Of a stretch of 64,000 nt of DNA, positions 35,238 to 43,466 are shown piece by piece. Within the stretch, counting starts at the first letter, position 1. The number at the start of each line of letters is the position of its first letter. Origin of the DNA: Komarekiella delphini-convector SJRDD-AB1 (GTDB taxonomy: Bacteria > Cyanobacteriota > Cyanobacteriia > Cyanobacteriales > Nostocaceae); contig NZ_VJXY01000018.1 in NCBI RefSeq assembly GCF_014831675.1, forward strand, positions 1-64,000, read 5' to 3'. The position numbers and the translations under genes were made by a program. The notes beneath the pieces are model-generated. The model saw only the letters and a program-made list of their open reading frames with translations, searched no databases and had not been told where the DNA came from.

Positions 35238-35253
35238 TGTGATCTATATCACA
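35238..35253. promoter_or_regulatory. CRP/SyCRP1-type binding site
   Basis: TGTGATCTATATCACA matches the consensus TGTGA-N6-TCACA exactly, used by CRP in enterics and SyCRP1/AnCrpA in cyanobacteria. It lies 81-96 nt upstream of the minus-strand 65-residue gene and 373 nt upstream of the STAS gene. Confidence 0.65.
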
Positions 35254-35284
35254 ATTTAATTAGATAGATAATTGTCAGCAACCC

Positions 35285-35290
35285 TATAAT
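35285..35290 (+). promoter_or_regulatory. Candidate -10 hexamer TATAAT
   Basis: A perfect TATAAT stands 31 bp downstream of the CRP-type site on the plus strand, pointing at the STAS gene; a -35 hexamer at 17 nt is not seen, as expected for an activator-dependent promoter. The start point is inferred. Confidence 0.4.
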
Positions 35291-35545
35291 ATGCCATTAG
35301 TAATCATGAAAGTGAAAGTATTTAACCTACTACTGAGCCTTGACTAAATTGGCTTTAGTTATATACCAAGCAAGCTTTATCAGCATCGTTACGGATGACT
35401 TGTTTGGTCTACGGCTGTCTATGTTGATTGTTTTTGAACTGAGATAAAAAAAAAGTATATATAAATACATTTTACTATGCATTTATGACAATCTTTAAAC
35501 AGAGATACTAAAGCAATAAAGATTCAGCAAAGAGACTTAAGACGT

Positions 35546-35623
35546 ATGGTCGATGCAACAGAAAAGAGTTTATGTTCAAATAAACCTCAGCTTGACGCTT
35601 CAATAACTCTTAATAGGATGTAA
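35546..35623 (+). CDS. Possible leader ORF upstream of STAS gene (25 residues)
   Basis: ATG at 35546 to TAA at 35623 gives MVDATEKSLCSNKPQLDASI... and ends 2 nt before the STAS start codon. The AGGA within its last codons is the likely ribosome site for the STAS gene, so translation of the two frames may be coupled. The peptide itself shows no family signature. Confidence 0.3.
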   Translation: MVDATEKSLCSNKPQLDASITLNRM

Positions 35624-35625
35624 TT

Positions 35626-35961
35626 ATGCAAGCAGTACTTAAATATCCCAAGATTGCAGTTATTCGTCCCCAAGGCTGCCTGAATGCTGCAAACGCTTTA
35701 GAATTTGAACGAGATCTGACCACAGCGTTAGCACAAGATGGTATATCCATCTTGGTAGTGGATCTAGCAGCAGTAGAATCTTTAGACAGTGCAGGCTTGA
35801 TGGCATTGGTATCTGCACTCAAGCTGGCTGGAACTTTAGGAAAGAGTTTCCGGCTTTGTTCTGTTTCTCCATCCATTAGAATTATTTTTGAAATGACACA
35901 ACTCGATAGAGTTTTTGAGATATGGAGAAGCGAAGCCGAGTTGGCACAAATAACTCTGTAA
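35626..35961 (+). CDS. STAS-domain anti-sigma factor antagonist
   Basis: 111 residues. KIAVIRPQGCLNAANALEFERDLTTALAQDGISILVVDLAAVESLDSAGLMALVSALKLAGTLGKSFRLCSVSPSIRIIFEMTQLDRVFEIW is a canonical STAS fold. The Ser of ESLDSAGLMALV is at the position phosphorylated in SpoIIAA/RsbV proteins. It acts in partner switching with anti-sigma or kinase proteins; the partner is not encoded nearby. The upstream region carries a CRP-type site and a leader ORF. Confidence 0.88.
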   Translation: MQAVLKYPKIAVIRPQGCLNAANALEFERDLTTALAQDGISILVVDLAAVESLDSAGLMALVSALKLAGTLGKSFRLCSVSPSIRIIFEMTQLDRVFEIWRSEAELAQITL

Positions 35962-36283
35962 ACGCTTTTATGGGGAGAGGTTGGAGTAGAGAGTTTCGCT
36001 ACGGACACACGTGTCATCAGACATCTGAACTTCAAAGAGGGTTCTCTTTCCTCCACTGGCGACTGCTTTAGTGCCAGATTTCGCTAGATACAGCGGTTTT
36101 GCTGATCAGAAAGTTCAGTTACATAACTTTATGTCATCAGAGCAATGCTGGAGCAAAGCTTGGGTTGAGAGCATGGTTTATGTAAAGGAATTGTAAGTTG
36201 TAATATTCAAGTTTGTAGAAAACTCAATCAATGCTAAAGTTAAAAATGAGTAGCTGTAATTAAGGTAGCTAGAAGATAGCACA
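35962..36283. other. Spacer, no feature seen
   Basis: About 320 nt between the STAS gene and the radical SAM gene without a gene or strong palindrome. A minus-strand open frame over the first part has no protein-like character. Confidence 0.4.
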
Positions 36284-39049
36284 GTGGCTGTTGCAGTTGA
36301 ACAATTAATAACATCGGATATTTTAAAACCAGCGCGTTACTTAGGTAATGAGCGCCTAGCAGTACACAAGCCTTGGGATACGTCAGCAATACGTTGGGTT
36401 TTAACCTACCCAGAAGTGTATGAAGTTGGTGCATCCAATTTAGGGCACATCATCCTCTATAACGTCTTGAATGCCCAGCCGCGCCAATTATGCGATCGCG
36501 CTTATCTGCCAGGCCCAGATCTGGCAGCTAAACTACGCCAAACCAATACACCCTTATTTGCGGTAGAGTCAAAGCGATCGCTCACAGAATTCGATATTTT
36601 AGGCTTTAGCCTCAGTTACGAACTGGGAGCAACCAACATTCTAGAAATGTTGGATTTGGCTGGAATTCCCCTGACGTGGCGCGAGAGACAAAAAAGGAGA
36701 GTAACAGGGGAAGCAGGGAGAGAATCTTTTAATTCCCAGTCTCCATTTCCGTTGATTTTTGCAGGAGGACAGACGGCAACATCAAATCCTGAACCATACG
36801 CCGACTTCTTCGACTTTTTTGCTCTCGGCGATGGAGAGGAATTGTTACCAGAAATTGGCTTGGTCTTGGAAGAAGGCAAACAAGTAGGATTGAACCGAGA
36901 ACAACTACTATTGGATTTGGCACAGATACCAGGTGTATATGTTCCCCAATTTTACAACATGGCAAAGGATGGCTCAGTTCATCCCAATCGCCCAAATGTT
37001 CCAAAACGAATTCTGCGACGGGTTGCAACTCCAATACCAGCTTATTCTATTGGGTTAGTTCCCTATGTAGAGACGGTACATGACCGTTTAACAATTGAAA
37101 TTCGACGCGGATGTACTCGTGGTTGTCGCTTTTGTCAACCAGGAATGCTTACGCGACCAGCACGGGATGTAGAACCAGATCAAGTAGTAGAAGCAATTGA
37201 ACAGGGAATGCGAGCGACTGGTTACAATGAGTTTTCACTGCTATCCCTGAGTTGTTCTGATTATTTATCCCTGCCGGCGGTGGGGATGGAGATTAAAAAT
37301 AGGTTAAAAAATGAAAATATTTCTCTGTCTTTACCTAGCCAACGGGTAGATAGATTTGATGAAAATATTGCTAATATTCTGGGTGGTACGCGGCAAGGTG
37401 GACTGACTTTTGCTCCTGAAGCTGGAACCCAACGGATGCGGGACATAGTCAATAAAGGTTTGACGAATGAAGAACTGTTACGGGGTGTGAAAACCGCTTG
37501 CGAGAAAGGCTGGGATAAAATCAAGTTGTATTTCATGATTGGCTTGCCGGGTGAGACGGATGACGATGTTTTGGGGATTTCAGAAACAGTAAGCTGGTTA
37601 CAAAGAGAATGTTGGGTTAAAAACAGAAAACGGCTCAACTTTAACTTGACGATTTCTAACTTTACGCCCAAGCCGCATACGCCGTTTCAGTGGCACTCTG
37701 TTTCTACGGTTGAGTTTAAACGTAAGCAAAATCTGCTGCGGCAAGAATTTCGCCGAATGAAGGGAGTAAAAGTGAATTTCACCGATGTTCGCATTTCGGC
37801 AATGGAGGACTTCATTGGACGAGGCGATCGCACTCTTGGTAAAGTATTACATCGTGCCTGGGAATTGGGCGCGGGTATGGATTCCTGGTATGACAACGTA
37901 GATCAAGCATTCACAGCTTGGGGGTCGGCGATCGCACAAGCCGATTTAGACTGGAAATACCGTCAAGTGGAAAACGGTGAATGGAATTTGTTTCATCAAG
38001 AGGAGTACAGAAGTACGGAAGTAAAAGAAATTACCCAAGAACCTGATCATAACTTTGCACGGGCTAAAGGCCTCGCTACCGCTCTAAGCGCAGCCATGTC
38101 CGCAGAGCTTTACAGCGCTCCTCTGCCCTGGGAACACATTGATACGGGTATTGACAAAAAATGGCTCAAAGAAGATTTACAACGTGCTCTAGAAGCTGCA
38201 ACTGTTCCTGATTGCTCGTTTGAAGGTTGTTCACACTGTGGCGTTTGCGGCACTGACTTCGGACACAATGTCGTCATCAACCCGCCTGCTATCCCAGAAT
38301 TCGCTGGTGATTTTGTCCCCAATACCACCAAGGCACAACGACTACGCGTTTGGTTTGGCAAACAAGGTGATATGGCTTTGGTGAGTCACTTAGATTTGAT
38401 GCGTCTGTTTGACCGAGTAATGCGGCGAGCAAGTTTACCAGTTGCTTTCACGGGTGGGTTTCATCCAAATCCGCGAATTTCTTTAGCAACTGCTTTGGCA
38501 CTGGGAGCTACTAGTAGTGGTGAGATTGTCGATTTTGAGTTAACTATGCCAGTGGAAGTTGATACTTTTTGGGAAAAACTAGCTAGCGAACTACCCACAG
38601 GCATACCCATATATCATGTGGCACAGCTAGATTTAAAAGCTAGTGCAGCTACCCAACTGCTGGAAGCAGCAGAGTATTTGATTACTGTAGCAGCAGATAA
38701 ACAAACAACACCTGCACAATGGCAAGACTGGATTGATACAATTAAAGCCAAAGCTCCTCTTTGGTACGAGCAAACGACTAAATCAGGTAAGAGCCAGTTA
38801 ATAAATCTGCGCGATCGCTTATTTGAACTAGAATTAGTCGAAACCTACCAAAGTATTGCAGAGTCCATATGTGTTATGCGTTATGTGGGTAGTTATCGCC
38901 AAGATGGTGTGCTGTTGCGTCCAGAACAAATTCTGTCTATGCTTGAAATAGTGGCTGGTGAAATTCAAAGCCCTGGCTTGAGAGCCTCGAACTTCGCAGA
39001 ATTTCAACTCTTACACATCCATCGCAATCGGCTAGTTTTAGGGGTATAA
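36284..39049 (+). CDS. TIGR03960-type radical SAM protein fused to DUF2344
   Basis: 921 residues from GTG. The N-domain (residues 1-240) resembles the B12-binding-like part of the family (GASNLGHIILYNVLN, FDILGFSLSYELGATNILEMLDLAG). The cluster motif is Cys277, Cys281 and Cys284 (RRGCTRGCRFCQPGM). The C-terminal 250 or so residues (KAQRLRVWFGKQGDMALVSHLDLMRLFDRVMRRASLPVAFTGGFHPNPRISLATAL) are a DUF2344/TIGR03936 domain, separate in many bacteria. Two segments look like in-frame insertions of repeat DNA (residues about 137-153 and 589-613). The substrate is not established; a role in RNA modification is often assumed. I infer it is functional because the frame stays open throughout. Confidence 0.88.
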   Translation: MAVAVEQLITSDILKPARYLGNERLAVHKPWDTSAIRWVLTYPEVYEVGASNLGHIILYNVLNAQPRQLCDRAYLPGPDLAAKLRQTNTPLFAVESKRSLTEFDILGFSLSYELGATNILEMLDLAGIPLTWRERQKRRVTGEAGRESFNSQSPFPLIFAGGQTATSNPEPYADFFDFFALGDGEELLPEIGLVLEEGKQVGLNREQLLLDLAQIPGVYVPQFYNMAKDGSVHPNRPNVPKRILRRVATPIPAYSIGLVPYVETVHDRLTIEIRRGCTRGCRFCQPGMLTRPARDVEPDQVVEAIEQGMRATGYNEFSLLSLSCSDYLSLPAVGMEIKNRLKNENISLSLPSQRVDRFDENIANILGGTRQGGLTFAPEAGTQRMRDIVNKGLTNEELLRGVKTACEKGWDKIKLYFMIGLPGETDDDVLGISETVSWLQRECWVKNRKRLNFNLTISNFTPKPHTPFQWHSVSTVEFKRKQNLLRQEFRRMKGVKVNFTDVRISAMEDFIGRGDRTLGKVLHRAWELGAGMDSWYDNVDQAFTAWGSAIAQADLDWKYRQVENGEWNLFHQEEYRSTEVKEITQEPDHNFARAKGLATALSAAMSAELYSAPLPWEHIDTGIDKKWLKEDLQRALEAATVPDCSFEGCSHCGVCGTDFGHNVVINPPAIPEFAGDFVPNTTKAQRLRVWFGKQGDMALVSHLDLMRLFDRVMRRASLPVAFTGGFHPNPRISLATALALGATSSGEIVDFELTMPVEVDTFWEKLASELPTGIPIYHVAQLDLKASAATQLLEAAEYLITVAADKQTTPAQWQDWIDTIKAKAPLWYEQTTKSGKSQLINLRDRLFELELVETYQSIAESICVMRYVGSYRQDGVLLRPEQILSMLEIVAGEIQSPGLRASNFAEFQLLHIHRNRLVLGV

Positions 39050-39851
39050 TCCCTGAAGGGCAACTTGCTAGTAGTTGTCTTGATAGGGCATATCATGAGA
39101 ATTGATTTTTAGCAAGGTTGCGTTAGAATGTGATGAAGAGAAATTTTCTGGCGCTGCATTGAATTAACTGGTTCACTACCCTCGTAATTAGAGGGCGAAA
39201 GCAAAGATATTTAGAGTGCAACTTCTAGGATTTTATCCCAGACAAACTGAGGCAGATTAAAGAACACTCTCTGTATAGCTAACTTGTGAATCAGTAACTA
39301 ACAGCAGGCTCCGTCGGCAACTCTTTCTCTATGCTTTTAAAACAACTGCTGAATGCCTAGTCTACAGTAGTGCTGAGTAGTGAGGAGCCAGCCGTGTGCG
39401 AGGGTTCTCTCCGTTGAGCGGACTGGCGTTGCTGAGTGTAACCCTAAAGATGACTATGGGGAATAGAAAACAGAAATAGTTTCTTTTTCTTAAGAACTCA
39501 GTCGGATGCTTTCAAATCAAGCGTCCTGACTCAAAAGCTCACTCAGCAAAAACTCTGAGCGGCGGCTTCCGCTCCTCAGAACGGGGACTCAGAACTTTCA
39601 GCTCAGGACTTCCTTTGGTGAAGGTATTGCATCAAAAATCAACCACGGACGGTTGATTTAATTACTTAAACAATATGCAGCCGTTCTGGATTAATCAGGC
39701 GTGTAAACGCAATTACAGCGTCAACAAATCTTTGACTTTGAGCCGAGATTCGCAATTTTTATTATCAGTAGCGCTTTTGGGGCTGGCAGGGGCGAAAGGC
39801 GTAACAAACCTCCAGAGCTACATTGGTGCTGCCAATTTTTGAGGAAATTGA
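39050..39851. other. Long leader/spacer upstream of rne
   Basis: About 800 nt with no gene. It has repeat-like blocks (TGAGCGGCGGCTTCCGC near 39555; GTGCTGAGTAGTGAGGAG near 39370), a U-rich run GTTTCTTTTTCTT near 39480, and a terminator-like hairpin (listed separately). Long leaders are known for cyanobacterial rne, where they host autoregulatory cleavage; that this applies here is inference. Confidence 0.5.
39636..39659 (+). other. Hairpin in rne leader
   Basis: AAATCAACC (39636-39644) and GGTTGATTT (39651-39659) form a perfect 9-bp stem with an ACGGAC loop, followed by AATTAC. It stands about 190 nt before the rne start. It may be a leader structure or a weak terminator of an upstream transcript. 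Confidence 0.45.
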
Positions 39852-41984
39852 ATGCCAAAACAAATTATTATCGCAGAGCAGCATCAAATTGCTGCCGTCT
39901 TTTCTGAAGACCAAATACAAGAACTTGTTGTTGCCACAGGTCATCACCAAATAGGTGATATTTACTTAGGCGTCGTGGAAAATGTATTACCTGGGATAGA
40001 TGCCGCTTTTGTTAATATCGGAGATCCAGAGCGCAACGGTTTTATTCATGTAACTGACTTGGGCCCATTGAAGCTAAAGCGTACCGCTGCGGCAATTACA
40101 GAATTATTAGCACCACAGCAAAAAGTTTTGGTGCAAGTAATGAAAGAGCCAACAGGGACAAAAGGGCCGCGGCTCACTGGTAACATCACCTTGCCCGGAC
40201 GCTATGTAGTACTGATGCCCTACGGCAGAGGTGTAAATTTATCCCGGCGGATTAAGAGTGAAAGCGAGCGCAACCGCTTACGGGCACTGGCGATTTTGAT
40301 CAAGCCTGCGGGCATGGGTTTGCTAGTGCGTACGGAAGCAGAAGGCAAACCCGAAGAAGCAATTATGGAAGATTTGGAAGTGCTGCAAAAGCAATGGGAG
40401 TCTATCCAGCAAGAAGCACACTCAACCCGTGCCCCAGCGCTACTCAACCGAGACGATGACTTTATCCAGCGTGTATTGCGAGATATGTACGGCGCCGATG
40501 TGAATCGGATTGTAGTGGATTCCAGTACTGGCTTGAAGCGGGTGAAGCAGTATTTGCAGAACTGGAGTGGAGGTCAGACACCGCAAGGATTGTTGATAGA
40601 CCATCACCGCGATCGCTCTCCAATTTTAGAGTACTTCCGCATCAGCGCTGCAATTCGAGAAGCCTTAAAACCCAGAGTAGACCTACCTTCTGGAGGCTAC
40701 ATCATCATTGAGCCGACTGAAGCATTAACAGTAATTGATGTCAACTCCGGTTCCTTCACGCGATCAGCGACAGCCAGAGAAACAGTTCTGTGGACAAACT
40801 GCGAAGCTGCAACAGAAATTGCTCGCCAGCTGCGTCTGCGGAATATTGCTGGGGTGATCGTCGTTGACTTCATTGATATGGAATCGCGGCGCGACCAACT
40901 GCAAGTTCTAGAACATTTTAACAAATCACTCAAAGCAGACAAAGCTCGTCCCCAAATTGCTCAACTAACTGAGCTAGGTTTGGTAGAACTGACCCGCAAG
41001 CGTCAGGGTCAAAATATTTACGAATTGTTTGGTGAAACTTGCCCCACTTGTGGCGGTTTAGGGCATACTGTGCGTTTGCCTGGAGAAGGCGAAAATCGAA
41101 TGCCAACGCCAGTAGAAATACCAGAACGTTTTGTATCACCACCTCATAGAGAACCACGTCAGCCAGTTGCCCGCCTCACAGAACCACGAGAAACCTACGA
41201 TGGGTTTGGGGAAGCATTCGATGCTGACTCGGAATTGGGTGCTCTGAATCTGATTAATCATCCTAGCTATCAAGAATTAGGCGATAACAACAAGCGTCGT
41301 ACCCGTACCCGCCGTCATCGGATAGGTATCAATGGGGTAAATGGAAAAGATGAAACGCGGGTTGTTGCCAACCCACTGTCTTTTGTTAATGAGCCAGACT
41401 TAGACCTGGATGCTGATGAAGAACTAGGAGCAACATCTGAGATACCTGCGCCTAGCCTCGGTAAACCCGGTTGGAGTGAAAGAACAGAAAGGACTAAAGT
41501 TACAGTTACCAAGGCAGAACCAGTTAAACCAGTTGTAGAACCGCCAGAGATTGTTTCTGTGGAAATGACACGAGACGAACAAGATGTCTTCGCCTTGATG
41601 GGAGTCTCTCCATTGGTGCGTTTGAATCGGGAGGTTAAAAATCCTAAATCTGTAATTATTAACGTTACCCTTCCTGGACAACTTCCAACTACACCAACAG
41701 AATCAACCTCAGACTCAACTGTTGCCCAAAGAACAACTTCTGAAGTAAGCGCACCTATCTTGCCTACACCACGAGTTGAGTTAGAACAGAAATCTTTGCC
41801 ACAAGAGACAATTACAATAGAGGAATCAGGGTTTACCGCGAATCCTTCGGGACGCTTTTCTGCCAGAGGCTCCGCTGCCAACGCAGATGAAAGTGAAGCT
41901 AATAGCGCCTCCACTGCCAACCGTCGCCGTCGTCGTCGTTCTTCTGCGGTAGATGAAGGCACATCCACCCTTGATGAAAGTTAA
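39852..41984 (+). CDS. rne: Ribonuclease E/G
   Basis: 710 residues. RNase E/G is the main endoribonuclease in mRNA decay and in tRNA/rRNA processing. The catalytic core (about 1-410) holds an S1 domain (IGDIYLGVVENVLPGIDAAFVNIG), the Mg ligands Asp296 (VIDVNSGSF) and Asp339 (VVDFIDME), and the zinc link CPTC (Cys397, Cys400). The rest is a natively unstructured, acidic-then-basic tail that ends with NRRRRRRSS, the short arginine-rich motif cyanobacteria use to bind PNPase. rnhB starts 9 nt later, so the two form an operon. An 800-nt leader precedes it. Confidence 0.95.
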   Translation: MPKQIIIAEQHQIAAVFSEDQIQELVVATGHHQIGDIYLGVVENVLPGIDAAFVNIGDPERNGFIHVTDLGPLKLKRTAAAITELLAPQQKVLVQVMKEPTGTKGPRLTGNITLPGRYVVLMPYGRGVNLSRRIKSESERNRLRALAILIKPAGMGLLVRTEAEGKPEEAIMEDLEVLQKQWESIQQEAHSTRAPALLNRDDDFIQRVLRDMYGADVNRIVVDSSTGLKRVKQYLQNWSGGQTPQGLLIDHHRDRSPILEYFRISAAIREALKPRVDLPSGGYIIIEPTEALTVIDVNSGSFTRSATARETVLWTNCEAATEIARQLRLRNIAGVIVVDFIDMESRRDQLQVLEHFNKSLKADKARPQIAQLTELGLVELTRKRQGQNIYELFGETCPTCGGLGHTVRLPGEGENRMPTPVEIPERFVSPPHREPRQPVARLTEPRETYDGFGEAFDADSELGALNLINHPSYQELGDNNKRRTRTRRHRIGINGVNGKDETRVVANPLSFVNEPDLDLDADEELGATSEIPAPSLGKPGWSERTERTKVTVTKAEPVKPVVEPPEIVSVEMTRDEQDVFALMGVSPLVRLNREVKNPKSVIINVTLPGQLPTTPTESTSDSTVAQRTTSEVSAPILPTPRVELEQKSLPQETITIEESGFTANPSGRFSARGSAANADESEANSASTANRRRRRRSSAVDEGTSTLDES

Positions 41985-41993
41985 CTTAACTCT

Positions 41994-42671
41994 ATGGTAA
42001 AAACAGAGCAAACTGCCACTGCTCTTTGTACGTCAGCACCCTTGGGCGAATCAAGTTGGCTGGAGTTTTCCACCTTTTCAGGTATTCAAGGGTTGCTTGC
42101 AGGGGTGGATGAAGTAGGCCGAGGCTCTCTATTTGGGCCTGTGGTTGCGGCAGCAGTCATATTACCAGATCACGCTTTGCCAGAACTGATAGCAGCTGGA
42201 ATTAAAGACAGTAAAAAGTTGTCTAGTTCTCGTAGAACTCAGTTAGCGCAGCAAATTTGTGGGCTGGCCATAGATTGGAAAATCGGCTTTGCTTCAACTG
42301 CTGAAATTGACCAAATGAATATTTTGCAGGCAACATTGCTAGCCATGAAGCGGGCTGTGCTGAAGCTGAAGGCACAGCCTGTACTCTGCTTAATTGATGG
42401 CAATCAGTCAGTGAAAAACTTGCTAATACCACAACAAACAATAGTCAAAGGGGATGAGCGATCGCTGACTATTGCTTCTGCTAGCATTGTTGCTAAAGTT
42501 TGGCGCGACAATTTGGTGCTGCGTCTGGCAGCAAAATACCCCATGTACGACTTAGCGCGTAACAAAGGTTATGGCAGCCAGCGCCATTTGCTGGCTCTGC
42601 AACAATACGGTTCCTCACCCCTGCATCGTAAGTCTTTTCGCCCTTGCCAAATAAAAGTACTGAGTAATTAA
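41994..42671 (+). CDS. rnhB: Ribonuclease HII
   Basis: 225 residues. It cleaves RNA in RNA/DNA hybrids and removes misinserted ribonucleotides. The catalytic start GVDEVGRGSLFGPVVAAAV carries Asp39 and Glu40 in the DEVGRG motif, followed by IKDSKKLSSSRR, LIDGNQS and ASIVAKVWRD. About 30 residues precede the core. The last residues (KVLSN) and the stop are part of GTACTGAGTAATTAA, an STRR-like end. It is coupled to rne by a 9-nt gap. Confidence 0.95.
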   Translation: MVKTEQTATALCTSAPLGESSWLEFSTFSGIQGLLAGVDEVGRGSLFGPVVAAAVILPDHALPELIAAGIKDSKKLSSSRRTQLAQQICGLAIDWKIGFASTAEIDQMNILQATLLAMKRAVLKLKAQPVLCLIDGNQSVKNLLIPQQTIVKGDERSLTIASASIVAKVWRDNLVLRLAAKYPMYDLARNKGYGSQRHLLALQQYGSSPLHRKSFRPCQIKVLSN

Positions 42672-42675
42672 ATAA

Positions 42676-43263
42676 CTATTCAGGATTCAGCATTGGTAAT
42701 TCAGTACTGTCATCGTCAAGCCCTTTGTCTTTAGTTTGTGATATCATCCAGTGGCGATAATCGGCTAGAAGTTGATGTAACAAACGTTGCTTAACGCTCA
42801 ACAGCACACTCTTGAGCAAACCATTGCCGGTTGCTTCTAAAATCGGCTTGGGAGTGAAGGAAAATGGCGGTGGCAGATCTACCTGCACTTCTAAATCGGC
42901 TCTCCCTTGTAGGCGAGTGCCAGTGTTTAGCTCTTTGGGACATAAATATCCGTCTAAATTTAGAGTAAAGCGCTGATTAACATACTCGAAACCAACAATT
43001 TCACAACCTACCGATCGCAAATAAATTATTCCATTTGATTCTGCCCAGACCCTCATGTCTACGGTGGGTTGAATACTCAATGACATAAAAGTCATAGGAC
43101 GCATTTTCAAGCGAAATACTTCTTCGGAAAGCTGCTGAATACGACTGTTATCAACTAAAGCTCTAACCAAACGTGGAGGCTGACGCAAGTAGTGCTGAAT
43201 AGGAATAGGCTGCTGTGGAACAGCAATTTCCACCGATTGCGAAGCAGTAAACTTGGTAGCCAT
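42676..43263 (-). CDS. DUF1997-type protein
   Basis: 195 residues. The middle part (QPIPIQHYLRQPPRLVRALVDNSRIQQLSEEVFRLKMRPMTFMSLSIQPTVDMRVWAESNGIIYLRSVGCEIVG) and PPPFSFTPKPILEATGNGLLKSVLLSVKQRLLHQLLADYRHWMIS fit the cyanobacterial/plastid DUF1997 family. There is no signal peptide; it may be a lipid- or membrane-associated START-like fold, which I cannot show. It converges on rnhB with only 4 nt between their ends. Confidence 0.7.
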   Translation of the reverse strand: MATKFTASQSVEIAVPQQPIPIQHYLRQPPRLVRALVDNSRIQQLSEEVFRLKMRPMTFMSLSIQPTVDMRVWAESNGIIYLRSVGCEIVGFEYVNQRFTLNLDGYLCPKELNTGTRLQGRADLEVQVDLPPPFSFTPKPILEATGNGLLKSVLLSVKQRLLHQLLADYRHWMISQTKDKGLDDDSTELPMLNPE

Positions 43264-43466
43264 GAGTTGAAGGAAGTAATTGTTTGATACTTCTATTATT
43301 AATTAATTTATTATGTTTATTTTTTTAATTCAATCAAAGAAATATTTATTAGGACTGATTTTTTTTAAACCTATATTTGCTTATGGTTATCCTTCATTAA
43401 TTTAGATACTTTGAGAAATTATGATTAGTCTCTTCAGAGAGATAAACTTAAGTCCACATAGCGTTA

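Larger units (their letters stand above)
35158..35625. other. Divergent spacer with CRP-type site and leader ORF
   Basis: 468 nt separating the 65-residue minus-strand gene from the STAS gene. It holds TGTGATCTATATCACA, a TATAAT hexamer 31 bp after it, and a 25-codon ORF that ends 2 nt before the STAS ATG. These are listed separately. Confidence 0.6.
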
